A stretch of DNA of 64,000 bases from Nocardiopsis sp. ATB16-24 (GTDB lineage Bacteria; Actinomycetota; Actinomycetes; Streptosporangiales; Streptosporangiaceae). Under the pieces are notes generated by a model. It saw only the letters and a program-made list of their open reading frames with translations. It made no database searches and had not been told where the DNA came from. The stretch lies in the NCBI RefSeq assembly GCF_030271535.1, contig NZ_JASCXJ010000008.1, positions 145,462 to 209,461 of the forward strand, read 5' to 3'. Positions 1 through 8,925 of the stretch are shown here, one piece after another. How positions within the stretch are numbered: the first letter of the stretch is position 1; each line of letters begins with the position of its first letter. Both the position numbers and the translations under genes were made by a program.

Positions 1-951
1 CAGACCATCGCCGACCCGGAGGGGGAGCCCTACCCCGACACCCGTCGCGGACTCGCCTGGTACCGACCGGACGGATGGTGGTGGACCGGGCGACGCCTGG
101 CCCGGGAGGCCGACCTGGTGGTGCTCACCCTGTTCTCTCCCGTCCAGGTGCCCGCCTACCTCGGGATCCTCGCGGGCGTGCGCTCTGGTCGGAGGAGCGG
201 TACGCGGGTGGTGGCGTTGTGCCACAACGTGCTGCCTCACGAGCGTCGGGCCGTGGACGTGTCCTTGGTGAGGTCCCTCCTGCGCAGGGTGGACGCCGTG
301 GTCACGCACTCGGCGGAACAGGCACGCCTCGCCGAAGGGTTGCGCGGGCCGGGGCGAGGGAGCGTGGTGGTCGCCGAGATGCCCCCGCACCTGCCCGAGA
401 CCGGCGGCGCACTCCCACCGCCACCGGGAGAGCGGCGGCGACTGCTCTTCCTGGGCATCGTGCGCCCCTACAAGGGGATCGACCTGTTGTTGCGGGCCCT
501 GCCCGACGGTGCCCCGGAGGACGTGGAACTCACCGTGGCGGGGGAGTTCTGGGGCGGCACCGGGAAGCTGGAGGCCTTGGCGGCCGAGTTGGGGATCGCC
601 GACCGGGTGCGGCTGAGGGACGGGTACGTGCCCGCGGGGGAGTTGCCGGAACTGTTCGCGTCGGCGGACGCCGTGGTGCTGCCCTACCGGACCGCGACCG
701 CCAGTCAGAACGTGTGGTTGGCGCACGAGCACGGGCTGCCCGTGGTGGTCACCCGGGCCGGAACCCTCGCCGGGCACGTGCGGGAGGGGGTCGACGGCCT
801 GCTGTGCGAGCCGGGCGACGTGGAGGACCTGGCCCGTGCGTTGAGGGCGTTCTACGCCCCTGGAGAGCCCGAGCGGCTGCGGGCCGGTGTTCGACCGGTG
901 GATCCCGACCCGTACTGGCGGGCCTACACCGACCTCCTGCTGGAGGAGTGA
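1..951 (+). CDS. Glycosyltransferase family 4 (GT-B), 5'-truncated by window edge
   Basis: The reading frame is open from base 1, so the N-terminus lies outside the window; about 316 residues remain. The C-terminal half has a GT4 layout: a Rossmann-like strand LLFLGIVRPYKGIDLLLRAL, then the donor-binding region EHGLPVVVTRAGTLAGHV followed by DGLLCEPGDVEDLARAL, typical of retaining nucleotide-sugar transferases. A likely role is cell-surface glycan or glycolipid synthesis in the cytoplasm; donor and acceptor cannot be told. It is tail-to-tail with a flippase-like membrane protein, which fits envelope glycan work but does not prove it. Confidence 0.85.
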   Translation, partial: QTIADPEGEPYPDTRRGLAWYRPDGWWWTGRRLAREADLVVLTLFSPVQVPAYLGILAGVRSGRRSGTRVVALCHNVLPHERRAVDVSLVRSLLRRVDAVVTHSAEQARLAEGLRGPGRGSVVVAEMPPHLPETGGALPPPPGERRRLLFLGIVRPYKGIDLLLRALPDGAPEDVELTVAGEFWGGTGKLEALAAELGIADRVRLRDGYVPAGELPELFASADAVVLPYRTATASQNVWLAHEHGLPVVVTRAGTLAGHVREGVDGLLCEPGDVEDLARALRAFYAPGEPERLRAGVRPVDPDPYWRAYTDLLLEE

Positions 952-1000
952 GGAGGTTCCCTCGGGGGCCGCCGTGGTCGTCCCTCGGGACCCGGAGGGG

Positions 1001-1963
1001 CTACTCGGGAGCCGCGGGGGTCCTTCCGGAGGAGGCGTCGGGAACCCGGCCGGGGAACAGCAGCAGGGACAACCCCGCCCATCCCACGTCGGCGACCGTC
1101 ATCACCAGGCGCGACAGCATCGCCACGACCAGGGCGGCGCCGGCGTCCAGCACCGGTGACAGCGCGACGACCAGGACCACCTCACGCACCCCCAGGCCCG
1201 CGGGCGCGAACACCACGAGCAGCCCCAGGGTCCACGCCAGCGCGTACGCGCCCACGGCGGGGCCGAGCGACCGCGGCCCGTCAGCGCCCACGGCCCAGGC
1301 CAGCACCCACACATGCAGTCCCAGGGGGATCCAGGCCACGAGGGTCCATCCCACCGAGGCGGCCATCGCCCGACCGCTCACCTTCAGGGGGCCCGCCTCG
1401 GCCACCTCGCGGAACCGGGCGAAGGGGCGTGCCGCCGTCCGGACACCCCACCCCACCACCCGCGGATGCAGGGCGGCGAGCAGCAGAGGGGCCGACGCCA
1501 GCGCCCACCACCAGCGCCTGGCGGCCTCGGCCGACGACAGGGGCAGGGTCACCGCGGCCACCGTCAGGCCGACCGCGACCGTCACCGCCACCGCGAGCAG
1601 GGTCGCCGCCGCCCCGCGCGACCGGGGCACGCTCCGATCGCGGGCCAGTTCCACCTGGGCGACGAACGCCCACACCGAGCCCGGCAGGTACTTGCCGAGC
1701 TGCCCCACGAACATGACCCGGGCCGCCACCCGGCGCGGCAGCGGTGAACCGGCCCCTGCCAACAACGCACGCCACGCGAGCATCTGCGCCGTCAGTCCCG
1801 CCATGCCCGCGAGTACCGCGGTGGGCAGTACCCACAGAGGAAGCGAGGCCACGGCCTCGCCCGCCTGCTCCCAGTTGGCGTGCAGGGCCAGACCCGCGCA
1901 TACGCCCACCACCAGGAGCAGGATCGGACGCACCCACGGTGCGTTGCGCAGACGAGTCGGCAC
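1001..1963 (-). CDS. Flippase-like integral membrane protein (lysylphosphatidylglycerol synthase TM region / UPF0104 type)
   Basis: About 320 residues with hydrophobic stretches from end to end and the family segment [20 protein letters not shown] (GKYLPGSVW is the typical loop of AglD/YbhN-like proteins). The family is found with glycosyltransferases, and members are thought to help move or modify lipid-linked products; the exact activity is unknown. The GTG start at 1963 has a strong ribosome site (AGGAGGAAGGAG) just upstream. It diverges from fbiC and converges on the glycosyltransferase at 1-951. No soluble catalytic domain is attached, so it is not a full MprF. Confidence 0.8.
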   Translation of the reverse strand: MPTRLRNAPWVRPILLLVVGVCAGLALHANWEQAGEAVASLPLWVLPTAVLAGMAGLTAQMLAWRALLAGAGSPLPRRVAARVMFVGQLGKYLPGSVWAFVAQVELARDRSVPRSRGAAATLLAVAVTVAVGLTVAAVTLPLSSAEAARRWWWALASAPLLLAALHPRVVGWGVRTAARPFARFREVAEAGPLKVSGRAMAASVGWTLVAWIPLGLHVWVLAWAVGADGPRSLGPAVGAYALAWTLGLLVVFAPAGLGVREVVLVVALSPVLDAGAALVVAMLSRLVMTVADVGWAGLSLLLFPGRVPDASSGRTPAAPE

Positions 1964-2116
1964 CCGATCTCCTTCCTCCTCGTGCCGACCCTACGCCGCC
2001 CGGTGCACGGGCGACGCCGGCACGGAGGAGGGGCCGCCGGCGAGGATCCACGCACATCCGGGATCATCGGTGATGCGCCCGCGGATGCGAAAAGGTCGGA
2101 GCGTAGGGTGCGCTCT

Positions 2117-4738
2117 ATGAGTGGTGCGAACGACCCGGCCCCAGTCCCCTCCCCGTCCGCCATGCGCCGCGCGTTGGCCCGCGCCCGGGACGGAAAGGCC
2201 CTCGACGTCACCGAGGCCGAGGTACTCCTGCACGCCAGGGGAGAGGATCTGGAGGCCCTTCTCGAACACGCCGGACGTGTGCGTGACGCCGGACTGGAGG
2301 CCGCCGGCCGCCCCGGTGTCATCACCTACAGCCGTAAGGTCTTCATCCCGCTGACCCGCCTGTGCCGCGACCGTTGTCACTACTGCACGTTCGCCACGGT
2401 ACCGGGCAGACTGGAGTCGCCGTTCCTGTCGCCCGACGAGGTCCTGGAGATCGCTCGGCAGGGCGCCGCCATGGGGTGCAAGGAGGCGCTGTTCACCCTC
2501 GGCGACCGCCCCGAGGATCGTTGGAAGCAGGCGGCCGAGTGGCTCGACGCCCATGGCTACGACGACACCCTCTCCTATGTGCGGGCCATGGCCATCATGG
2601 TGCTGGAGGAGACGGGGATGCTCCCGCACCTCAACCCCGGTGTGCTCACGTGGGCCGACCTCCAGCGGCTCAAGCCCGTCGCCCCGTCCATGGGGATGAT
2701 GCTCGAGACCACCTCCACCCGGCTGTTCACGGAGAAGGGCCAGGCCCACTACGGCAGCCCGGACAAGGACCCGGAGGTACGGCTGCGCGTCCTGGAGGAC
2801 GCCGGCCGCTCCAGTGTCCCGTTCACCACCGGCATCCTCCTCGGTATCGGGGAGAACGTCACCGAACGCGCCGAGTCCATCTTCGCGATGCGTGGGGTCT
2901 CCCGCCGCTACGGCGGTGTCCAGGAGGTCATCGTGCAGAACTTCCGGGCCAAGCCCGCCACCGCGATGATGCACCGGCCCGACGCCGAGCGCGAGGAGAT
3001 GGCCGCCGCCATCGCGGTCACCCGTCTGGTCATGGGACCGAGCGCGCACGTGCAGGCGCCGCCCAACCTCCTCGGCGCCGAGCACGGCGGGGTGGACGAA
3101 TACGAGTTGATGCTCCGCGCGGGCATCGACGACTGGGGCGGTGTCTCCCCGCTGACGCCCGACCACGTCAACCCCGAGCGTCCCTGGCCCCAGATCGACG
3201 ACCTGGCCGAGCGCACCGCCGCCCACGGCTTCACCCTGCGCGAGCGGCTCACGGTCTATCCCGAGTACGTCAAGGCCGGGGAGCCATGGCTGGACCCCCG
3301 CGTGGCCGGGCACGTGGCCGCGCTCGCCGACCCGGAGACGGGCCTGGCCCGCGAGGGCGCCCCCGTGGTGGGCCGCCCCTGGCAGGAACCCGAGGCGGTG
3401 CCGGTCTCCTCCGGCCGCACCGACCTGCACACCGGGATCGACACCGAGGGGCGTACCGGTGACCGGCGCGGTGACTTCGACGCGGTCTACGGCGACTGGG
3501 ACGAGCTGCGACCGAAGGTGGACCGCCAGGGGGCCGCGCCTCGGAGGTTCGCCCCCGACATCGCCGCCGCGCTGCGCAGCGCCGAGTCCGACCCGGCGGG
3601 CCTGTCCGACGACGAGGCACTCGCCCTGTTGCACGCCGACGGCCCCGAACTGGAGGCGTTGGCGGGCCTGGCCGACCGGGTACGTCGCGACGCGGTCGGT
3701 GACGACGTCACCTACGTGGTGACCAGGAACATCAACTTCACCAACGTCTGCTACACAGGGTGCCGGTTCTGCGCGTTCGCCCAGCGCCGCACCGACGCCG
3801 ACGCCTACACCCTCTCCTTGGAACAGGTCGCGGACCGGGCGGAGGAGGCGTGGAAGGCCGGAGCGACCGAGGTGTGCATGCAGGGCGGTATCCACCCGGA
3901 TCTGCCCGGTACCGCCTACTTCGACATCGCCTCCGCCGTGCGCGAGCGCGTGCCGGACATGCACGTCCACGCGTTCAGCCCGATGGAGGTGGTCAACGGC
4001 GCGGCCCGTACCGACCTGCCGGTCCGCGAGTGGCTGTCACGAGCCAAGGAGGCCGGGCTCGGCTCCGTGCCGGGCACCGCGGCCGAGATCCTCGACGACG
4101 AGGTCCGCTGGATCCTCACCAAGGGGAAACTGCCCGCCCGTGAGTGGATCGAGGTCATCACCACCGCGCACGACCTGGGCATCCCCACCACGTCCACGAT
4201 GATGTACGGGCACGTGGACTCGCCGAGGCACTGGGTGGGGCACATCAAGCTGCTGCGTTCCCTCCAGGAACGGTCGGTGGAGCGCAATGGTCGCCGCGGG
4301 TTCACCGAGTTCGTGCTCCTGCCGTTCGTCCACACCAACGCGCCCCTCTACCTGGCGGGGCTGGCCCGGACGGGGCCGACCGTGCGGGAGAACCGCGCGG
4401 TGCACGCCCTGGCCCGTCTGTTGCTGCACGGCCACATCGACAACATCCAGTGTTCGTGGGTCAAACTCGCCGAGGACACCTGCCGGCAACTGCTCGCGGG
4501 TGGGGTGAACGACGTGGGAGGGACTCTGATGGAGGAGACCATCAGCCGGATGGCCGGATCGGCGCAGGGATCGTTCAAGACCATCAGTGACATCCGTGCG
4601 CTGGTGGAGCCGACGGGCCGTCCCGTGCGTCAGCGCACCACCACCTACGGCACGGTCTCCCAGGAGCGTCGACGCGTCGCGGAGGCCAGCGACGGTGTGG
4701 CGCCCAGCGTCCGGCGTCCCAGTCTGCCCCTGGTGTAG
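2117..4738 (+). CDS. fbiC: FO synthase FbiC (fused CofG/CofH radical SAM enzyme)
   Basis: 873 residues when started at the ATG at 2117; the frame is open further upstream but that extension does not look coding. It builds the deazaflavin FO from tyrosine and the flavin precursor 5-amino-6-ribitylamino-uracil, the first committed step of coenzyme F420 synthesis in the cytosol. Two radical SAM modules are visible: CRDRCHYC (Cys83, 87, 90) in the CofG half and CYTGCRFC (Cys545, 549, 552) in the CofH half, each binding a 4Fe-4S cluster. The fused form is typical of Actinobacteria. A TAGGGT box ending 7 nt before the ATG suggests a possibly leaderless mRNA. fbiA and fbiB lie 1.7 kb away, beyond a chitinase gene. 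Confidence 0.97.
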   Translation: MSGANDPAPVPSPSAMRRALARARDGKALDVTEAEVLLHARGEDLEALLEHAGRVRDAGLEAAGRPGVITYSRKVFIPLTRLCRDRCHYCTFATVPGRLESPFLSPDEVLEIARQGAAMGCKEALFTLGDRPEDRWKQAAEWLDAHGYDDTLSYVRAMAIMVLEETGMLPHLNPGVLTWADLQRLKPVAPSMGMMLETTSTRLFTEKGQAHYGSPDKDPEVRLRVLEDAGRSSVPFTTGILLGIGENVTERAESIFAMRGVSRRYGGVQEVIVQNFRAKPATAMMHRPDAEREEMAAAIAVTRLVMGPSAHVQAPPNLLGAEHGGVDEYELMLRAGIDDWGGVSPLTPDHVNPERPWPQIDDLAERTAAHGFTLRERLTVYPEYVKAGEPWLDPRVAGHVAALADPETGLAREGAPVVGRPWQEPEAVPVSSGRTDLHTGIDTEGRTGDRRGDFDAVYGDWDELRPKVDRQGAAPRRFAPDIAAALRSAESDPAGLSDDEALALLHADGPELEALAGLADRVRRDAVGDDVTYVVTRNINFTNVCYTGCRFCAFAQRRTDADAYTLSLEQVADRAEEAWKAGATEVCMQGGIHPDLPGTAYFDIASAVRERVPDMHVHAFSPMEVVNGAARTDLPVREWLSRAKEAGLGSVPGTAAEILDDEVRWILTKGKLPAREWIEVITTAHDLGIPTTSTMMYGHVDSPRHWVGHIKLLRSLQERSVERNGRRGFTEFVLLPFVHTNAPLYLAGLARTGPTVRENRAVHALARLLLHGHIDNIQCSWVKLAEDTCRQLLAGGVNDVGGTLMEETISRMAGSAQGSFKTISDIRALVEPTGRPVRQRTTTYGTVSQERRRVAEASDGVAPSVRRPSLPLV

Positions 4739-4765
4739 TGAGAGGTCTCGGGACCGGGGAAGTAG

Positions 4766-4805
4766 GGGGCGAAACGCCGGGAAACGACGTTTCGCCCCTT
4801 CTTCT
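4766..4805 (+). terminator. Rho-independent terminator of fbiC
   Basis: Perfect 11-bp inverted repeat GGGGCGAAACG / CGTTTCGCCCC (4766-4776 and 4788-4798) followed by a pyrimidine run TTCTTCT, 28 nt after the fbiC stop codon. Confidence 0.85.
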
Positions 4806-4813
4806 CACGAGAA

Positions 4814-4851
4814 GCGGCCCGTCGCCCGCGGGGGAGCGGGAGACGGGCCGC
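4814..4851 (-). terminator. Terminator hairpin downstream of the chitinase gene
   Basis: 10-bp perfect stem GCGGCCCGTC / GACGGGCCGC (4814-4823 and 4842-4851), about 50 nt beyond the chitinase stop on the minus strand. On that strand the stem is followed by TTCTCGTG, only a weak U-tract. With the fbiC terminator it separates two convergent genes. Confidence 0.65.
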
Positions 4852-4901
4852 GGAGGAGCCGTGTGGGGCAGGAGGAGAAGGGGCCCTTCCACGGCCGCGG
4901 A

Positions 4902-6137
4902 TCAACAGGAGCCGACGAGCCTCCAGACGCCCCACTCGCCGGTGGTTCCGGGCTCCTCGCCCAGGGTCCACCACTGGGCGCGGTACTCCGAGCCGTTGTG
5001 GGAGACCACGTCGCCGCCGTTGTAGACGGTGCCGGAGGACCAGGCCGGAGCGGTGCAGTCGCCGGGCTCGCCGGGCTCGCCGGGGCCACCACCATCGCCG
5101 GGGCCGGTGCCCAGACGCGTCGAGATGGTGTCGGCGAAGGCGTATCCGCTGGTGGCGTCCCAGTTGACGGACCAGGTCATCACGCCGCCGATCGGGCCGT
5201 ACGGGGTGGACGGCGAGAACGAGCCGCAGTTGGTGCCGGCCTCAAGGCAGTCCAGGGCCCTGACGATCTCGCCGGGGGCCATGTAGCCGCCTCCGGCGGC
5301 GGACGGCACCGCGGGCAGGCCCAGGCCCACCTGGCTCGGGCTCAGACCCATCTCCAGTTGGATGCAGGCCAGCGCGGCGACGAAGTCGGGGGTGCCCTGG
5401 TGGTACACCTGACCGTCGCATCCCAGCATCGAACCGGAGTTGTAGTACTGCATGTTCACGATGGTGAGGATGTCGGAGATGTTCGACGCCAGCTTGTAGT
5501 ACTCCCGGTCCGGGCTCTGGAAGTCGATGGTCTGCGGCGCCATCGCGATGATGAGGTCCGGGCCGGCCATACCGCTCAGGTCGCGCAGGGCGCTGGACAT
5601 GTACTGGGCGTTGATGCCGTGCTCCAGGTCGATGTCGACCCCGTCGAAGCCGTATTCCCGCATCAGCGCGTACGTGGTGTCGGCGAAGTTGCGCGCCTGG
5701 GTGGGGTTGGTGACGTCGACGTGTCCCAGTTCGCCGCCCACGGAGATGATCACCTTGCGGCCCTGGGCCTGGATCGCGGCGATGTCGTCGCGGAACTGCC
5801 TGTCGGTGTAACCGCCCAGCTCACCGCTTGCCAGGTTGAACGTGATCCCCCCGTCGAGCGAGGGGTGATTGTCGGCGAAGGCGACGGCCACCAGGTTGTA
5901 CTCGCCGGGGATCTCCGACAACGGCATCACCGTGGACCCGTTGTCGAAGTTGTGCCAGTACCCGGTGAGCCATTGGTCACTCTGCGCGGGCCGGGTCTCG
6001 GAGACGGTCTCCACCTCGGTCGGGGCGGGGGAGAGCTGGCCGAAACCGGCGATGAGACCGGCGGCCAACAGCGCGAACGCGCCGGTGAGGGCGGCTTTGG
6101 CGCCCTTGGGGGTCTTCCTGTGACGGGACTTGAGCAT
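4902..6137 (-). CDS. Secreted GH18 chitinase with C-terminal chitin-binding module
   Basis: 411 residues. Residues 1-33 are an export signal (basic start, then a hydrophobic run ALTGAFALLAAGLIAGFG). The catalytic TIM barrel follows, with the GH18 signature DGVDIDLE at 165-172; Glu172 is the expected acid for retaining, substrate-assisted cleavage of beta-1,4-GlcNAc polymers. A Gly/Pro linker (about 344-359) leads to a CBM5/12-like module (361-411) with the typical APAWSSGTVYNGGDVVSHNG and aromatic WW. It should act outside the cell and feed GlcNAc oligomers to the amino-sugar genes at 44-50 kb. It is inserted between fbiC and fbiBA, an unusual place. I see no clear dre operator near its promoter. 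Confidence 0.95.
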   Translation of the reverse strand: MLKSRHRKTPKGAKAALTGAFALLAAGLIAGFGQLSPAPTEVETVSETRPAQSDQWLTGYWHNFDNGSTVMPLSEIPGEYNLVAVAFADNHPSLDGGITFNLASGELGGYTDRQFRDDIAAIQAQGRKVIISVGGELGHVDVTNPTQARNFADTTYALMREYGFDGVDIDLEHGINAQYMSSALRDLSGMAGPDLIIAMAPQTIDFQSPDREYYKLASNISDILTIVNMQYYNSGSMLGCDGQVYHQGTPDFVAALACIQLEMGLSPSQVGLGLPAVPSAAGGGYMAPGEIVRALDCLEAGTNCGSFSPSTPYGPIGGVMTWSVNWDATSGYAFADTISTRLGTGPGDGGGPGEPGEPGDCTAPAWSSGTVYNGGDVVSHNGSEYRAQWWTLGEEPGTTGEWGVWRLVGSC

Positions 6138-6202
6138 GTGGGGGCCTCTCGTCGAGCGGGGGAGACGAAGAAGGGCTCGGTGAGCCGTTGAATTGTTAAG
6201 AA

Positions 6203-6231
6203 ACCTTAGAGTTGTCTCTCCGTCGCGTCAA
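6203..6231 (-). promoter_or_regulatory. Predicted housekeeping-type promoter of the chitinase gene
   Basis: On the minus strand TTGACG (-35, 6226-6231) and TAAGGT (-10, 6203-6208) are separated by 17 bp and lie about 65 nt upstream of the ATG, in a locally AT-rich stretch. Read by eye only. Confidence 0.5.
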
Positions 6232-6356
6232 CGGAAACCGTAAAGATAGTTTGTAGTTTTTCTCCGCACACGATCCACCGGACCATGACCGTCCCCGTTG
6301 GGGAGCCGCGGCCACGCGGCGCGGTAAGCGGCCTCTTCGGGGTGACACGTCCTCAA

Positions 6357-6384
6357 GAGGCCGCGCCCGGTCGGGCGCGGCCTC
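6357..6384 (-). terminator. Terminator hairpin of the fbiAB operon
   Basis: 13-bp perfect stem GAGGCCGCGCCCG / CGGGCGCGGCCTC with a 2-nt loop, 16 nt after the fbiB stop on the minus strand. There is no strong U-tract, as is common in high-GC genomes. Confidence 0.7.
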
Positions 6385-6399
6385 CCGGCGCACGGTCTC

Positions 6400-7695
6400 C
6401 TAGCGCACCGTGACGAAGTCCTCGGGGTCACGTGGAGGCCTGTCCCGAGGCGCCTCCGCCGCGTGTCCGACGGCCACCGCGCCCATCGGCCGCCATGATC
6501 CGGGCACCTCCAACACCTCGCGCACCACGTCGGGGCAGAACATGGTCGAGGAGATCCAGGCCGAGCCCAGGCCCTCCATGGCCAGGCCCACCAGCAGGCT
6601 CTGTACCCCCGCTCCCATCGCCACCAGGAACATCGACCGCTCGGCGCCGGCCCGCCGCGCGTCCGGATACGAGTGCGCGCCGTCGGCCACCAGGAACGGC
6701 ACCACCAGGTACGGCGCCCGACGCAGCACGTCTCCGCGCTTGGTCCGCCGGGCGATCTGCTCCTCGGTGAAGCCGTCCCCGCGCAGGTCCCTCACCCATG
6801 CCTGGAGCATCGCGTCCAGCAGCCGTTTGCGCGTCGCCGCCGACTCCACCAGGACGAACCGCCATGGGGTGGTGTGATGAGGGGCCGGTGCGGTCACCGC
6901 GGTGGCCACCGCACGTCGTACCGCCTCGGGATCCACGGGATCGTCGGTGAACGACCGCACCGTCCGCCGGGCCGGGACGACCTCCCGCGACCCGTACCGG
7001 AACAGGTCGGCGTCGGCCGGACGGATCAGCGCCGCGGCACCCGGTCCGTCCTCCTCGGTGACCATCTCGGCCAGACCGCCGACCACGGCGACCGGGATCC
7101 CGCTCGTCTTGCCCTTGACCAGTTCGCCCGCCGCGGCGATCTCGTCGGCCACGGCGTTGACGGTCGCCTCCATCAGGTTGCCGTGGGTGTCGGTGGTGCC
7201 CCGCAGGTCCTGTACCGGGGCCAGTCCGGCCACCCCGATGGCCACGTCGGTCTGTCCCACCCGCCAGGGCCGCCCGAAGGTGTCGGAGATGATCACTCCG
7301 ACGTTGACCCCCAGGCGCTCACGCAGCCCGGCGCGCAGGGCACGGGCAGAGGCGTCGGAGTCCTCCGGGAGCAACAGGACCGTGCCCGGTTCGACGTTGG
7401 AGGCGTCCACCCCGGCGGCGGCCATGACCAGGCCCTGCCGGGTCTGCACGATCCTCGTCCTGCCGGCACGGGCGACCACCCGCACGGTCTCGGAGTCGAT
7501 GGCCTCCTCGCGGTCCATACGGCGGGCACGTCCCTCGGCCTTGCTGACGATCTTGGAGGTGACGACGAGGACGTCCCCCTCGGCCGGTGGGACGCCGGAG
7601 GCCTCCACGGCGTCGGCGATCAGGGAGGCCAGGTCGTCGCCGGCTCGCACCTCGGGGATCCCCCTGAGCCCGCGCACGCGCAGTTCGGCGTTCAC
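6400..7695 (-). CDS. fbiB: FbiB: coenzyme F420 gamma-glutamyl ligase fused to FMN nitroreductase-like domain
   Basis: 431 residues from a GTG at 7695 (preceded by GGAGGAGC). The frame continues far upstream over fbiA but only the part from this GTG looks like FbiB. Residues 1-245 are a CofE ligase ([38 protein letters not shown]), which adds glutamates to F420-0. The C-terminal part ([16 protein letters not shown]... [13 protein letters not shown]) is the nitroreductase-fold domain that binds FMN and reduces dehydro-F420-0. The fusion is typical of Actinobacteria. Its start overlaps the fbiA stop by 4 nt (GTGA), implying translational coupling. Confidence 0.96.
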   Translation of the reverse strand: MNAELRVRGLRGIPEVRAGDDLASLIADAVEASGVPPAEGDVLVVTSKIVSKAEGRARRMDREEAIDSETVRVVARAGRTRIVQTRQGLVMAAAGVDASNVEPGTVLLLPEDSDASARALRAGLRERLGVNVGVIISDTFGRPWRVGQTDVAIGVAGLAPVQDLRGTTDTHGNLMEATVNAVADEIAAAGELVKGKTSGIPVAVVGGLAEMVTEEDGPGAAALIRPADADLFRYGSREVVPARRTVRSFTDDPVDPEAVRRAVATAVTAPAPHHTTPWRFVLVESAATRKRLLDAMLQAWVRDLRGDGFTEEQIARRTKRGDVLRRAPYLVVPFLVADGAHSYPDARRAGAERSMFLVAMGAGVQSLLVGLAMEGLGSAWISSTMFCPDVVREVLEVPGSWRPMGAVAVGHAAEAPRDRPPRDPEDFVTVR

Positions 7696-8687
7696 CGACG
7701 CTCCTCCTTCTCCTTCTTCCCCGCCAGTTCCACCGCCAGGTCGACGGCGGCGCGGGCGATCGCCTCGGTGGCGATGGGGTCGCTCATGTACAGCGGGAGC
7801 GCGCGTACGTCGACGCCCTCCACCTCGGTACCGGCGTCGGCCTCGTCCACCAGCCAGCCGTCCAACAGGTCGGCGCCCAGGTGTGCGGCGACCGCTCCGG
7901 CACTGGTCTCCACCCCGATCGCGCGCAGACAGGCGTCGGCCATGCCGCGCACCGGCGCGCCGCCGATGATGGGGGACACCCCCACCACGGTCTTGGCGGT
8001 CATGGCCTCCCGGATGCCGGGGACGTTCAGGATCGATCCCACGCTGACCACCGGGTTGGACGGGGGAAGGATGACCGCGTCGGCCTCGGCGATCGCGGCC
8101 AGTACTCCGGGGGCGGGGGTGGACTCCTCCGCACCGACGCCGACGATCTGCTCCGCCGGCAGCGCGGCCCGGTGTTTGATCCACCACTCCTGGAAGTGGA
8201 TGGCCCGCCGCCCACGCTCGTCGGCGACCACCACATGGGTCTCGACCTGGTCGTCGGTCATCGGCAGCAACCGCACCCCCGGTCGCCAACGGTCGCACAG
8301 CGCCTCGGTGATCGCGGACAGCGGGTAGCCGGCCGCGAGCATCTGCGTCCGTACGATGTGGGTCGCGGTGTCGCGGTCCCCCAGTCCGAACCACGTGGGC
8401 TTCATCCCGTAGGCGGCGAGTTCCTCCTTGACGGTGAAGGTCTCCTCGTTCCTGCCCCAGCCCTGCTCCTCGTTGATCCCTCCTCCCAGGGTGTACATCA
8501 CCGTGTCCAGATCCGGGCAGATCCTCAGCCCGAACAGAGTGATGTCGTCACCGGTGTTGCCGATGACGGTGATGCCGTTGTCTGTGGGCTGTTCCTCGGT
8601 GGCGGTCGTGCCGGTTCCGAGTACGGCCCTGAGGCCGAGGAGGAACCGCGCGCCGCCGATACCACCAGCCGGTACGACTATCCGCAT
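7692..8687 (-). CDS. fbiA: FbiA: phosphoenolpyruvate/2-phospholactate transferase (CofD family)
   Basis: 331 residues from the ATG at 8687, where the protein opens with the typical [19 protein letters not shown]; the frame is open upstream but does not match the family there. FbiA transfers the phospho-carboxylate part of a GDP-activated donor onto FO, giving (dehydro-)F420-0. Typical CofD blocks are visible: [32 protein letters not shown], and [19 protein letters not shown]. It is the first gene of the fbiA-fbiB operon, divergent from the Tyr/Gln repeat protein at 8926. Confidence 0.96.
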   Translation of the reverse strand: MRIVVPAGGIGGARFLLGLRAVLGTGTTATEEQPTDNGITVIGNTGDDITLFGLRICPDLDTVMYTLGGGINEEQGWGRNEETFTVKEELAAYGMKPTWFGLGDRDTATHIVRTQMLAAGYPLSAITEALCDRWRPGVRLLPMTDDQVETHVVVADERGRRAIHFQEWWIKHRAALPAEQIVGVGAEESTPAPGVLAAIAEADAVILPPSNPVVSVGSILNVPGIREAMTAKTVVGVSPIIGGAPVRGMADACLRAIGVETSAGAVAAHLGADLLDGWLVDEADAGTEVEGVDVRALPLYMSDPIATEAIARAAVDLAVELAGKKEKEERR

Positions 8688-8925
8688 GCGTTCAAGTCTG
8701 GCAGTCTGGGTGTGTGTATGATCCGTCTGCCCCGCAGCGGGCGCGGTGCATATGTGACCGTTCCGGTACCGGGTGTTCACGAACTCCCGGACCTCGGTCG
8801 TCATCCCACCTTTCGGCCCGGCCGGTGTCCCCACTCTCCTGCCCGGACGCGGCCGACCCACCTGACAGCCCGACGCCGCTTCCACCGACGTGACGGCGAA
8901 GCAGCAGCGTAGAGGGGAACCTCTC

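Noticed and set aside
6138..6399. dre operator controlling the chitinase gene
   Set aside because: No sequence close to TGGTCTAGACCA was found around the predicted promoter.
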